NCBI GenBank assembly: GCA_016722075.1
Contig: JADKGW010000001.1
Span: forward strand, 806,001 to 870,000
Origin: Candidatus Kouleothrix ribensis
Lineage (GTDB): Bacteria > Chloroflexota > Chloroflexia > Chloroflexales > Roseiflexaceae
DNA: 64,000 bases
Reading direction: 5' to 3'
Each line of letters starts with the position of its first letter. Position 1 is the stretch's first letter. A model generated the notes under the pieces. That model had not been told where the DNA came from, searched no databases, and worked only from the letters and a program-made list of their open reading frames with translations. Below are positions 46,954-56,526 of this stretch, piece after piece. Position numbers and translations under genes: made by a program.

Positions 46954-47088
46954 GGCACGCCAGAGGTTCGTCACCTCCACAGCAATTGTAATTTGACCTT
47001 GTAGTTCCTAGCGCATCTATCGTATGGGTAACCCGTTATCCCTCATGCAAGGGTTGACCAATGCCAGTACCATCTCCGATTGGCATGA

Positions 47089-47580
47089 TTACTCCGGGTC
47101 ACGTTCGTATTTCGGTTTAATTGGTATCCATAAGTCTTCCTCAGAGGTTGGATCGGCATTCTTATACAAGGTTCCCAACACGTCAAAATGCGGTCGCTCG
47201 TCGAGAATGTAGGCTGAGTTTGGGAGCCATGTGCCAAAAATCGTATGGAATATTCGCGTGTCGGTACTGGAACCAATGTAGTGGAATACGGCGTACAACC
47301 CGCTGCGCAACAGGAATGTTTCCATCCCCTCAGGAATGGCGTCACCATTGGCGACTTCCACCACCGCCCACTTTTCAAACCGTTGATTGCCATTGCTAAA
47401 ATCAGGTAGACCATCATATACTTGCATGGAAAGCAAGTCCGCATTGACCGTATTCTGAATTTCGCTTCGTCTTGGCATAAACCGTCGCCAGAGCTCGCCC
47501 GTTTTGTTATTGGCAAGTGACATCGTCATGCGCATCCCAACAAGGAGTTTTTCGGGAAGCATTTCTATACGTGGGTGCAT
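47089..47580 (-). CDS. GyrI-like effector-binding domain protein
   Basis: 163 residues, close to the size of the AraC-type effector-binding (GyrI-like, SOUL-fold) domain. It starts MHPRIEMLPEKLLVGMRMTM, has a beta-strand region KWAVVEVANGDAIPEGMETF and the hallmark end IFGTWLPNSAYILDERPHFDV with WIPIKP. Stand-alone members bind small hydrophobic compounds or inhibit gyrase-directed poisons (GyrI/SbmC). The DNA-binding part of AraC regulators is absent. Likely role: small-molecule binding or toxin resistance. Confidence 0.87.
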   Translation of the reverse strand: MHPRIEMLPEKLLVGMRMTMSLANNKTGELWRRFMPRRSEIQNTVNADLLSMQVYDGLPDFSNGNQRFEKWAVVEVANGDAIPEGMETFLLRSGLYAVFHYIGSSTDTRIFHTIFGTWLPNSAYILDERPHFDVLGTLYKNADPTSEEDLWIPIKPKYERDPE

Positions 47581-47636
47581 GTTGAATCGACCCTTTTATG
47601 ACAATAACGATTGACAACCATTGTCATTGAGCAGCC

Positions 47637-48121
47637 GCCGAACGCGCTGCGCATCAGCCGCGCCGTCATGATAGATCGGAATGGCGTGTGTGCCCAATCC
47701 ACATTCCAAAATCGGCACGATCGCGTCGCCGGAACGGCGTCAGGCTGCATGCGCTGGTTGGGCGGCACCACGCCGGAGGCACGCGCAAACCTGCCAGCCA
47801 TGTTGGCGCCCGAGGGCGCTGCCTGGGATTGCCGTCGAGGGCGTTCCTTTTCAGCTCCGATGGGCGCGATGGCGGTCGGATGCGCTGTCTGCGATCACGT
47901 CCGCAGGCGGTGCCCGCGATCCAGTTCCCACCAGGACAGCGGTCGGATGCGGTGCCTGGGATGCCGCCTGCGGGCGTTCCCGGCGACGACCTGTCCAGGC
48001 AATGGATGCGTTCCCTGCGATGGCGCTCGGATGCCTGATTCGCACCCGTTGGCGGTCAGGCCACGTCAATCACGGGGTTGAATTATGCGCTGACCGTTCA
48101 TCGCATGGGTTGCTCGTGCCC
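47637..48121 (-). repeat. Non-coding cassette 27 (attC 47637-47763 plus body)
   Basis: Boxes GCCGAAC/GTTGGGC. Loop GATAGATCGGAATGGCGTGT as at 19898. Confidence 0.9.
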
Positions 48122-48605
48122 GCCCAACGCCGGGCGCATCAGCCGCGCCGCACCATATAGATCGCAATCGCATGATACCTGAAACAGCTGCCAAAATCGC
48201 GCCGATCTTGCCGCCGGAACGGCGTCGGCTGGATGCGCTGGTTGGGCGGCACCACGCCGGATGGACGTGCTGACCTGCCAGCCATGGTGACGATCGCGGG
48301 CGTTCCCTGGGATGGCCGTCGAGGGCGTTCTTGCCCAGCGCTGTTGGGCGCGATGACGCTCGGATGCGTGCCCTGCGATGGCGCCCGAGGGCGCTGCCCG
48401 CGATCCGGTTCCCACCAGGACGGCGGCCGGATGCGTGCCCCGTGATGGCGCCCGAGGGCCTTTCCTGCGACCGCCTTCCCACGCAATGGATGCCTTCCCC
48501 GTGATGGCGCTCGGATGCCCGATTCGCACGCGTTGGCGGTCGGGTCGCAGCAATCACCGGGTTGAATCATACGCTGGCGTTCCATCGCATGGTTCGCTCG
48601 TGCCC
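48122..48605 (-). repeat. Non-coding cassette 28 (attC 48122-48247 plus body)
   Basis: Boxes GCCCAAC/GTTGGGC. Loop CATATAGATCGCAATCGC. Almost identical over 484 bp to the cassette at 61768 except for a patch near 48395-48425. Confidence 0.92.
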
Positions 48606-49089
48606 GCCCAACGCCTGGCGCATCAGCCGCGCCGCCCCGATAGGTTGGGAACGTCTTCACGCCATGATAGCACAGAAAATCGGCACGATCTCGCTCGCCG
48701 GAACGGCGTCGGCTGGATGCGCTGGTTGGGCGGCACCACGCCGGAGGGCCGCGCTGACGTGCCAACGGTGTTGGCGCCCGAGGGCGCTGCCTGGCATGCC
48801 GTCCGAGGGCGTTCCTCCGCAACGCGGTTGGGCGCGATGACGGTCGGATGCGCGGCCTGCGACACCATCCGAGGGCGCTGCCCGCGATCCGGTTCCCACC
48901 ACGATGGCGGCCGGATGCGCGGCCTGGGATAGCGTCCGAGCGCGTTCCCCGCGCTGGCCTGTCCAGGCAGGGCATGCGTTCCCTGCGATAGCGCGCGGAT
49001 TCCTGATTCGCACGCGATGGCGGTCAGGCCGCAGCAATCACGGGGTTGAATCATGCGCTGGCTTCTCCACAGATAAGCTGCTCGTGCCC
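48606..49089 (-). repeat. Non-coding cassette 29 (attC 48606-48731 plus body)
   Basis: Boxes GCCCAAC/GTTGGGC. Loop GATAGGTTGGGAACGTC, right arm GGCTGGATGCGC. Confidence 0.9.
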
Positions 49090-49574
49090 GCCCAACGCGT
49101 GGCGCATCAGCCGCGCCGCCGAATAGATCGGGAGTGCCTTCATCGCATGATAGCGCGCACAATCGGCACGATCTCGGTCGCCGGAACGGCGTCGGGCTGC
49201 ATGCGCTGGTTGGGCGGCACCACCCCAGAGGTGCGTGATCACCTGCCAGCCATGTTGGCGCCCGCAGGCGTTCCCCGCGACGGCGTTCGGATGCGTTCCT
49301 TCGCAACGCGGTTGGCCGCAACGACGCTCGGATGCGCGGCCTGCGATGGCGCCCGAGGGCGCGGCCCGCGATTCCATTCCCACCACGACGACTGCCGGAT
49401 GCGTGCCTTTGGGATGCAGCTCGAAAGCGTTCCCGGCGCTGGCCTGTCCAGGCACAGGATGCGTTGCCCGTGATGGCGGTCGGATGCCCGATTCACACGC
49501 GTTGGCGATCAGGCTGCGGCAATCACGGGGCTGAATCGGGCGTTGGCGTTCCATCGCATAGCCCGCTCGTGCCC
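49090..49574 (-). repeat. Non-coding cassette 30 (attC 49090-49215 plus body)
   Basis: Boxes GCCCAAC/GTTGGGC. Loop GAATAGATCGGGAGTGCC. Confidence 0.9.
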
Positions 49575-49701
49575 GCCCAACGCCTCGCGCATCAGCCGCG
49601 CCGCACTGATAGATCGGGATGCCATTGGAGCAGAAACGGTGTGTCAAAATCGCGTCGATCTCGGTCGCCGGAACGGCGTCGGCTGGATGCGCTGGTTGGG
49701 C
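49575..49701 (-). repeat. attC of the 49705 gene
   Basis: Boxes GCCCAAC/GTTGGGC. The loop ACTGATAGATCGGGATGCC followed by ATTGGAGCAGAAACGG is nearly that of the non-coding cassettes at 20870 and 33941. Confidence 0.9.
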
Positions 49702-49704
49702 CGT

Positions 49705-50319
49705 CTATTCATCTTCGCTGGGGTTGCCATAGGCTGGATCAGCATACTTTGGGATACCAAGAGCGATGCGTCGTTCCTCAACACGCTGAATCTCAGCACG
49801 CAATTGTGCTCCAAATGCCTGGGCATCGCTTGGTGTGCAACAGATATGCGTGGTTACCATCGTTTGATACTCGCCCCAGGCTTCACTCCCGCGTTGGTCA
49901 ATCGCACCGGTTTCGCGTTCTTCGAGCACTGCATACACGTCAACATGCACAAGGTCGCCATACTTTTTTGTATGACTGGTCGCAAGACTAATCGTGAGCC
50001 AGTCGGTGCTGACTTGAGCATGCACAAACGAAAGAAACGATACTGGCTCGTTTACTCGACCGCCATCGGGTAGACATTGAATTTCTTGCCGCACCAGAAC
50101 GTCGATACACACGAAGGCTCGCGCGATTTCTTGCACATAAAAATGGCGCATTTGCCAATCACGAACTGTGTGCCTGCGTGCATAGATCAGCTGCTGTGCC
50201 GACCACAGGCGCAACTGATAGGTATCGACGAGCGCGGGATCGTCTGGCATATTGGGGTGCAGCTCAAGCACGTTATATCCACGCGGGAAGCGATTGATCG
50301 TTGTTTTGAGAAATGCCAT
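49705..50319 (-). CDS. Hypothetical cytoplasmic protein
   Basis: 204 residues, no family recognised. It is soluble, with a mix of strands and helices (FPRGYNVLELHPNMPDDPAL, LWSAQQLIYARRHTVRDWQM, VSFLSFVHAQVSTDWLTISLAT, GDLVHVDVYAVLEERETGAI) and a C-terminal helix (AQAFGAQLRAEIQRVEERRIALG). No catalytic motif stands out. The ATG has GGGCG upstream and a TATACT box lies near 50360. The stop is three bases from the attC right box, the tightest packing in the window. Confidence 0.75.
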   Translation of the reverse strand: MAFLKTTINRFPRGYNVLELHPNMPDDPALVDTYQLRLWSAQQLIYARRHTVRDWQMRHFYVQEIARAFVCIDVLVRQEIQCLPDGGRVNEPVSFLSFVHAQVSTDWLTISLATSHTKKYGDLVHVDVYAVLEERETGAIDQRGSEAWGEYQTMVTTHICCTPSDAQAFGAQLRAEIQRVEERRIALGIPKYADPAYGNPSEDE

Positions 50320-50413
50320 ATGCGCCCTGTTGATTCAGAGAGAATGCCTGTAATATTGCGCGCAGTATACGCGATTTTGGAAAAGCGAGGGTTGCGTGAA
50401 CGTTGAGATGACG

Positions 50414-50902
50414 GCCCAACGCGCTGCGCATCAGCCGCGCCGCACCGATAGGTCGAGATCGTCTTCACGCCATGATAGCACGAAAAATCTGCACGATCTC
50501 GCTCGCTGCGGAGCGGCGTCGGGCTGCATGCGCTGGTTGGGCGGCACCACGCCGGAGGCACGCGCTGACCTGCCGGATGTGATGGCGCGCGAAGGCGTTC
50601 CCGGCGATGGCGTTCGGATGCGTTCCTTCGCAGCGCGGTTGGACGCGATGGCGGTCGCATGCCTTCCCTGGGATGGCGTCCGAGGGCCGTTCTTGCGATT
50701 CCGTTCCCCACCAGGACGACCGCCGGATGCGTGCCTTTGGGATGCAGCTCGCAAGCGTTCCCGGCGCTGGCCTGTCCAGGCAGGGCATGCGTTCCTCGTG
50801 ACCGCGCGCGGATGCCCGATTCGCACATGCTGGCGGTCGGGCCGCAGCAATCACGGGGTTGAATCGGGCGTTGGCTTCTCCGCACAGCGGCTGCTCGTGC
50901 CC
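50414..50902 (-). repeat. Non-coding cassette 31 (attC 50414-50542 plus body)
   Basis: Boxes GCCCAAC/GTTGGGC. Loop GATAGGTCGAGATCGTC. The body resembles the one at 17134 over a long stretch. Confidence 0.9.
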
Positions 50903-51390
50903 GCCCAACGCGCTGCGCATCAGCCGCGCCGCCCCGATAGATCGGGATCGTTTTCACGTCATGATACCACGGAAAATCGGCCCGATCTCGCTTGCCGGAA
51001 CGGCGTCGGGCTGCATGCGCTGGTTGGGCGGCACCACGCCGGAGGGTCGCGCTGACCTGCCAACCGTGCTGGCGCCCGAGGGCGCGGCCTGGCATGTCGT
51101 CCGAGGGCGTTCCTTCGCAACGCGGTTGGACGCGACGACGGTCGCAGGCGTTCCCCGCGATGGCATCCGAGGGAGCTGCCGGCGATTCCGTTCCCACCAG
51201 GACAGCGGTCGGATGCACTGCTCTGGGATGCCGCCCGAAGGCGTTCCCTGTGATGGCCTGTCCAGGCAGGGGATGCGTTCCCTGCGATGGCGGTCGGATG
51301 CCCGATTCGCGCGCGTTGGCGATCAGGCCGCAGCAATGACGGGGGCTGAATCATGGCGCTGGCTTCTCCGCATAGAGGCCGCTTGTGCCC
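50903..51390 (-). repeat. Non-coding cassette 32 (attC 50903-51029 plus body)
   Basis: Boxes GCCCAAC/GTTGGGC. Loop GATAGATCGGGATCGTT. The tail has the rarer GCAATGACGGGGGCTGAATC, also found at 63657. Confidence 0.9.
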
Positions 51391-51518
51391 GCCCAACGTG
51401 TTGCGCTTCAGTTGCGCCGCATCGATAGAGCGGGATGACTGTTGAGCCGAAATCAGTTTTCAAAATAGGCACGATCTTGAGGCCGCGAAGCGGTGTCAAC
51501 TGCAAGCGCGTGTTGGGC
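51391..51518 (-). repeat. attC of duplicated membrane cassette, copy 2
   Basis: Same inner sequence as the attC at 21844; boxes GCCCAAC/GTTGGGC. Confidence 0.92.
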
Positions 51519-51655
51519 CGCGCGGCTATTGCTTGACACTTCCTCCGACTATGCGCCTTTGAAATCCTAGAACGAGCACGTTCGTGTCAAGCGCCTGGCA
51601 TACTTCCTGGCTTCTGAGCAGCTTGCCATATGCATCTTCAACTATACAAGGATAC

Positions 51656-52330
51656 TCATGTGAGAATTGCTGGATAAATTATGGCCGCACGTTCGCCTGC
51701 CTGGACGTTCCTTGCTTTTAGAACGCTGATGAACAAAATTGTTCGAACCTCGGAGCCGAGGCATGCTCGGAGCTTTGTTAGGTATTCTTCGTATTGGGCA
51801 CGCTCCTGATTATGCCGTTGCAAAAAACCTTTTTGTACTTTCGCAAATACAGCTGTAGGATTGTTGATCCAAACATAGCCTCCCGAATATGACAGCCGAC
51901 CGATATAGGGTTGCTGTTTTCCTGGGATCAACGCTCCTATTGAGGCCAGAAAGGCGCGCAGTGTTTCGGGCGTAAGCTCTACAGCAGAAAAGAGCGTAAT
52001 GGCAGGTGTTGATTTGTTGTAATTTTCGATGCTGTCGGAAATAAAAGCGCTCCCAAAGATACTGCACGTGCCAATCACAACTATCAACCAAAAATATGGT
52101 GTATTGGCAGAGATGCGAATAAGAAAGAGTCCAAACCAGAAGCCAGTGGTGTAAAGAAAATCGCGGAGGACAACTTTGGTACGACACGTTCGATCAAAAT
52201 TGATGAGCCAAGGCCCTTCACTTCGTCGAAGATGATAGCCGACTGGTGGCCAGAGATACGGCAGCCAGATCACAAGCGTCAGCCCAATCAGTTCGAAAAT
52301 AAAGAACCAAGCAGTCAATGGCATTGACAT
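51656..52330 (-). CDS. Membrane protein (duplicated cassette, copy 2, uninterrupted)
   Basis: 224 residues. Two to three N-terminal membrane segments (LTAWFFIFELIGLTLVIWLP, VVLRDFLYTTGFWFGLFLI, YFWLIVVIGTCSIFGSAFI) are followed by a soluble domain (LFSAVELTPETLRAFLASIG, QPYIGRLSYSGGYVWINNPT, KVQKGFLQRHNQERAQYEEY). No known family. Compared with copy 1 (22109), small deletions near the 3' end replace the last residues with AAIIYPAILT, so this copy is slightly altered at its C terminus. It shows what the IS630-split copy looked like before insertion. Confidence 0.82.
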   Translation of the reverse strand: MSMPLTAWFFIFELIGLTLVIWLPYLWPPVGYHLRRSEGPWLINFDRTCRTKVVLRDFLYTTGFWFGLFLIRISANTPYFWLIVVIGTCSIFGSAFISDSIENYNKSTPAITLFSAVELTPETLRAFLASIGALIPGKQQPYIGRLSYSGGYVWINNPTAVFAKVQKGFLQRHNQERAQYEEYLTKLRACLGSEVRTILFISVLKARNVQAGERAAIIYPAILT

Positions 52331-52418
52331 CGATAGTATTCCAGTTTATGGCGATAGCTTCATTACTCACCATTGTACCGCATGAGCGATAACAAGTGGC
52401 ACGGATTCGATTTGCGCG

Positions 52419-52542
52419 GCCCAACGCGCTGCGCATCAGCCGCGCCCCACAGAGATCGGGAACACGTTTGGGTTGATTGTACCACACAAAATGGCCGCGA
52501 TCGTGCCGCCGGAACGGCGTCGGCTGCATGCGCATGTTGGGC
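52419..52542 (-). repeat. attC of the 52766 cassette
   Basis: Boxes GCCCAAC/GTTGGGC. Loop CCACAGAGATCGGGAACACG, right arm CGGCTGCATGCGCAT. Right of this site, 52543-52765, I see no gene. Confidence 0.9.
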
Positions 52543-52765
52543 CGCAGTAACGGCAGATACACGTTTAAGGGCACGCGGCGACGCCACAGTGCAGCCGTAT
52601 CCTCCATAAATAACCAGTATGATGCGGACAACGTTATCCGAAGAAACCATCTGCTCGGGCTCGGGCTCGCGTCTCGGACGGCTATGCCGGCGCGCTTGGG
52701 TATCGCTGCCTCGTAGCAGCACGAGCATACGGCATGTCCTTGGCTGGCAAGAATCGCTGTTCGCG

Positions 52766-53068
52766 TTATATAGGGTCATCCGGTTGGTCATCGTCGGCAA
52801 TTGGCGTATCGCTGAGCAGGTAGCGAATCAAAAAGACGAAAGCGAGCGGAATGCCAATGATGAAGCCGAACTTGATTGCATCAGCAAGCAGGCACCAGTA
52901 CAAAGGAACATCAAAGCACATCGAGTCCTCCAGCATGCGGTCTACGCGGCGTGTACGGCTGGCGTTCGCTGCAGCGGCGCTGCCGTGCGCGGGTGTCCGT
53001 ATAGCAGGCAATGGTATAGCACCTATCGGTTGCGCTTGGGTACGATCACGTTGCTTGCGGCGATGCAT
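52766..53068 (-). CDS. Possible small membrane protein (weak)
   Basis: 100 residues from the Met at 53068, or up to 153 from a Met at 53227. One membrane helix (LADAIKFGFIIGIPLAFVFLI) and an acidic end (DTPIADDDQPDDPI) are the only recognisable traits; the N-terminal part is Arg-rich and could be an untranslated leader or belong to another frame. A second minus-strand frame (53023-53262) reads DANLTPVCAKCIAASNVIV and may be part of the true gene if there is a frameshift. Treat as uncertain. Confidence 0.35.
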   Translation of the reverse strand: MHRRKQRDRTQAQPIGAIPLPAIRTPAHGSAAAANASRTRRVDRMLEDSMCFDVPLYWCLLADAIKFGFIIGIPLAFVFLIRYLLSDTPIADDDQPDDPI

Positions 53069-53256
53069 TTTGCGCACACGGGCGTGAGGTTGGCGTCGGG
53101 ATCGCGTGCAATTCGACTGCCTGCGCCCGCTGCCATACTGGAACGGGGGGCAGGTGTTGCAATGAACGCACACCCAATCGTTACCGGAATCGCGGTAGCA
53201 ATGCCGTTGAGACCAGCTCCATGCCATCGGCACAGGAAAAGTTTGTTGGTTCTGCG

Positions 53257-53359
53257 GCCCAACGGTTTGGCATTCAGCTGCCGCGAGCGCGCTTGAACCG
53301 ACCTTCAAAAACCCAACGATCTCGCGCGCGAAGCGGTCTGCTGCAATGCCGTGTTCGGC
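53257..53359 (-). repeat. Short-type attC of the 53396 gene
   Basis: 103 bp, boxes GCCCAAC/GTTCGGC, arms TTGGCATTCAGCTGCCGCG and GCGGTCTGCTGCAATGCC. Confidence 0.88.
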
Positions 53360-53395
53360 GCACGGTTCTTGCACCCAGCTTTCACTTGCTGCCCG

Positions 53396-54184
53396 TTATT
53401 CCTTACGATAGAACGCTTTACATTGGCGTCCGTATGCGGCCATAGGAATGCCTTGCTGCGCAAACGAGTGGGCAAGTCCTGCATGAATGATCTGTCCGTT
53501 GTACACAAACCGTAGATTGGAAAATCGGGCGCTGTTTTGGGTCGGTTGCCCATCATTCTTCGTGAGTTTGAAGCGATAGGTATCCGTGATATGATCATGA
53601 AAGAACAGGTCAAACACCGTGCCACAGAACAGAACGTAGTCACGCGGACAGGCGCTAATGACGTCAAGTACCCGTTCCAAATGCGGCCGTACAATCTCCT
53701 TGGTAAACCCTTTGACACGGAAGGAATCAGAACTGTACGGAATGAGTTCGAGTTGTAATTTGTGATCCAGCACTCGCTCCAAATTCGTAAAGCCATCCTC
53801 CTGTGTTTGTTCTTCAATAAAATCGATGACGCCAAAGGGCTTGAGAAAGCGTATTTGCTTATGGTCAAATGGCGATTTGTGCCGTCTCGTTGCAGCTCGG
53901 TCATAGAGAAAGCGGCCTAAGTGCTCGTGATGCGTGAAGTAGTCGTCGAACGTTTTGAGCCACAGGTCGCCGGTGTAGGTGTCGGTATACGTGTTCGGAT
54001 GCTTAGGATTCAGATGCACTAGAACAATGCGGGAATCCAACTTACCGTTGAAATAAAGTGGATATTGGTTGTGGTTGAAATGCTGGTTGGTCTGCGTTGA
54101 AAGGATTTTGGCTTGTTGCATTTTGCCGGTCGTCACAAACTCCTCAATGTCGGTACGGATGGCAGCTTTAAACATGTCGAACAT
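53396..54184 (-). CDS. Hypothetical protein of 262 residues
   Basis: No family recognised with confidence. The protein is soluble and has conserved-looking blocks: YPLYFNGKLDSRIVLVHLNP near residue 41, DDYFTHHEHLGRFLYDRAA, LELIPYSSDSFRVKGF, RDYVLFCGTVFDLFFHDHI near 183 and IIHAGLAHSFAQQGIPMAAYG at the end. The order strand, LNP loop, then VLFCGTVF and a late His segment reminds me of the uracil-DNA-glycosylase-like fold, but the active residues cannot be confirmed. GGAG lies 10 bases before the ATG and an extended -10 lies upstream. Confidence 0.78.
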   Translation of the reverse strand: MFDMFKAAIRTDIEEFVTTGKMQQAKILSTQTNQHFNHNQYPLYFNGKLDSRIVLVHLNPKHPNTYTDTYTGDLWLKTFDDYFTHHEHLGRFLYDRAATRRHKSPFDHKQIRFLKPFGVIDFIEEQTQEDGFTNLERVLDHKLQLELIPYSSDSFRVKGFTKEIVRPHLERVLDVISACPRDYVLFCGTVFDLFFHDHITDTYRFKLTKNDGQPTQNSARFSNLRFVYNGQIIHAGLAHSFAQQGIPMAAYGRQCKAFYRKE

Positions 54185-54229
54185 AGGATGTCGTCTCCGT
54201 TGTCAGATATGATGCGTATACGACGGAGA

Positions 54230-54238
54230 TTATCGCAT
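54230..54238 (-). promoter_or_regulatory. Extended -10-like element (TGCGATAAT)
   Basis: Minus-strand TGCGATAAT, 46 bases before the start codon at 54184; one mismatch to TATAAT. Confidence 0.45.
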
Positions 54239-54318
54239 ACCCTAGCAGACATGTGTGACAGATATGGTCACAATGATCGCTCAATATTTGCTTTCCTTTT
54301 CGACGACGGCCAGAATGC

Positions 54319-54803
54319 GCCGAACGCCTGGCGCATCAGCCGCGCCGCACCGATAGATCGGGATGGCGTGCATACGACATCTAGGTTCCAAAATCGCACC
54401 GATCGCGTCGCCGGAACGGCGTCAGGCTGCATGCGCTGGTTGGGCGGCACCACGCCGGAGGTGCGTGATCACCTGCCAGCCATGTTGGCGCGCGAGGGCG
54501 CGGCCTGGGACAGCCTACGAGGGCGTTCCGCTTCAGCGCGGTTGGCCGCAACGACGGTCGCATGCGTTCCCCGTGATGGCGTGCGAGGGGGCTGCCGGCG
54601 ATTCCGTTCCCACCGCGACGGCCGTCGGATGCGTGCTTTGGGATGCGGCTCGAAGGCGTTCCCGGCGACGACCTGTCCAGGCACTGGATGCGTTCCCTGC
54701 GACCGCGCTCGGATGCCCGATTCGCGCATGACGACGATCGGGCCGCAGCAATCACCGGGCTGAATCGGGCGCTGGCCGCTCATCCCATGGTTCGCTCGTG
54801 CCT
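54319..54803 (-). repeat. Non-coding cassette 33 (attC 54319-54445 plus body)
   Basis: Boxes GCCGAAC/GTTGGGC. Loop GATAGATCGGGATGGCGTGC with GACATCTAGGTTCC, shared with the next cassette. The block with GACAGCCTACGAGG in the body recurs at 62931. Confidence 0.9.
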
Positions 54804-55288
54804 GCCCAACGCGTGGCGCATCAGCCGCGCCGCCGTGATCGATCGGGATGGCGTGTGTACGACATCTAGGTTCCAAAATCGGCGCGATCTCATCGCCGGA
54901 ACGGCGTCAGGCTGCATGCGCTGGTTGGGCGGCACCACGCCGGAGGCAGGCGTTGACCTGCTGGCCATGTTGGCGCCTGAGGGCGCTGCTTGGGATTGCC
55001 GTCGAGGGCGCTCCTTTTCAGCGCTGATGGGCGTGATGGCGGTCGGATGCGTTCCCCGCGATGGCACCCGAGGGCGCTGCCCGCGATGGCGTTCCCACCA
55101 GGATGGCGTTCGGATGTGTTCCCGGTGACGCCGTCCGAGGGCCTTGCCTGCGACCGCCTTCCCACGTAATGGATGCGTTGCCTGCGATAGCGCGCGCATG
55201 CCCGATTCGCGCGCGTTGGCGGTCAGGTTGCAGCAATCACCGGGTTGAATCAGGCGCTGGCCGCTCATCCCATGGTTCGCTCGTGCCC
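54804..55288 (-). repeat. Non-coding cassette 34 (attC 54804-54930 plus body)
   Basis: Boxes GCCCAAC/GTTGGGC. Loop GATCGATCGGGATGGCGTGT with GACATCTAGGTTCC. Confidence 0.9.
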
Positions 55289-55391
55289 GCCCAACGGGTT
55301 GGCATTCAGCTGCCGCGAGCGCGTTCAGTAGAGCCTTCAAAATAGCAATGATCTCGCGCGCGAAGCGGTCTGCTGCAATGCCGGGTTGGAC
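55289..55391 (-). repeat. Short-type attC of the 55426 gene
   Basis: 103 bp, boxes GCCCAAC/GTTGGAC, arms TTGGCATTCAGCTGCCGCG and GCGGTCTGCTGCAATGCC; almost the same inside as the attC at 53257. The right box is matched by GTCCAAC at 56041. Confidence 0.88.
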
Positions 55392-55425
55392 GGCGAACGG
55401 TTGACGAGCGTTTGCACAGGATCGT

Positions 55426-55888
55426 TTATGTCTGCTTTACTCGCCGGATATGCTGATCCAGTTTCCGCATGTCGCTTGTTGGAAACAGATGTTGCCATTC
55501 CCACGTCTCGCTTCCGTGACTCTCAAGTTGCCGGAGTGCTCGCCAAACAGGAGCCACAATCTCCATACGCGATCCGTGTAGCAGGAAGACCGCGTGACTA
55601 TTATCGCGCTGGCGGGTCGAATCTGGCCATTCGATGATGGTAAGGGTTGTCGTGCCGGTATCCGTCACAAAGAGGAACTCGTACTCGACTGGCTCGGTGT
55701 TCCAGCGAACAGAGCAAGTGGATCGTATCGGCCAGTACAATCCCGATCAATGCTGTGATAAGGTCTGATAGCGAGTCATAAGGTGTATGTGATACAGTGA
55801 AGAAAAGCGTGTGATCGTTCGTAGTGAGTGTGATTGGCAAGCCGCCGCCCACAGGCTTCTCAAAGCGGACGCGAAAGCTGTCGGACAT
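55426..55888 (-). pseudogene. Hypothetical protein, frameshifted
   Basis: The gene starts MSDSFRVRFEKPVGGGLPIT at 55888 and runs to DTIHLLC near 55712, where the reading passes to another frame that continues SVRWNTEPVEYEFLFVTDTG and ends at 55426 with MRKLDQHIRRVKQT. Joined, it is about 153 residues, soluble, with no family recognised. A one-base change in the TTGCTCTGTTCGC stretch explains the break. A functional allele probably exists in relatives. Confidence 0.68.
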
Positions 55889-56040
55889 AATGGTACCTAA
55901 TTCGGATGAGCCGTATGTCTTTAGAGAACCAACAAGAGCAACAAACAGTAAATCTTTAGCGATATGTATGCCGCTTGATCGCATCGACATTGTGCCATCA
56001 GAATGCGGCTTTGTCGATGCAACAGGCGTTCTCGTTCGCC

Positions 56041-56526
56041 GTCCAACGCCACGCGCATCAGCCGCGCCGCCGTGATAGATCGGGATCGTCTTTACGTCAT
56101 GATAGCACAAAACATCGGAACGATCTCGCCCGCCGGAACGGCGTCGGGCTGCATGCGCTGGTTGGGCGGCACCACGCCGGAGGTGCGTGATCACCTGCCG
56201 GACGGGATAGCGCGCGAGGGCGCGGCCTGGGATGGTGTTCGGATGCGTTCCTTCGCAACGCGGTTGGACGCGACGACGGTCGCATGCGTGCCCCGCGATG
56301 GCATCCGAGGGCGTTCCCCGCGATTCCGTTCCCACCACGATGGCGGTCGGATGCGTGCCGTTGGGATGGCGTTCGCGGGCGTTCCCGGCGATGACCTGTC
56401 CAGGCAATGGATGCCTTCCCCGTGACGGCGCTCGGATGCGGCATTCGCACATGATGGCGGTCGGGCCGCAGCCATCACAGGGCTGAATCATGCGCTGACT
56501 GTCAATTCGATGGTTCGCTCGTGCCC
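56041..56526 (-). repeat. Non-coding cassette 35 (attC 56041-56167 plus body)
   Basis: Boxes GTCCAAC/GTTGGGC. Loop GATAGATCGGGATCGTC. Confidence 0.9.

Noticed and set aside
52619..53296. 225-codon plus-strand frame
   Set aside because: Runs into the attC at 53257, has no ribosome site or domain, and overlaps a more plausible minus-strand membrane segment with an acidic tail.
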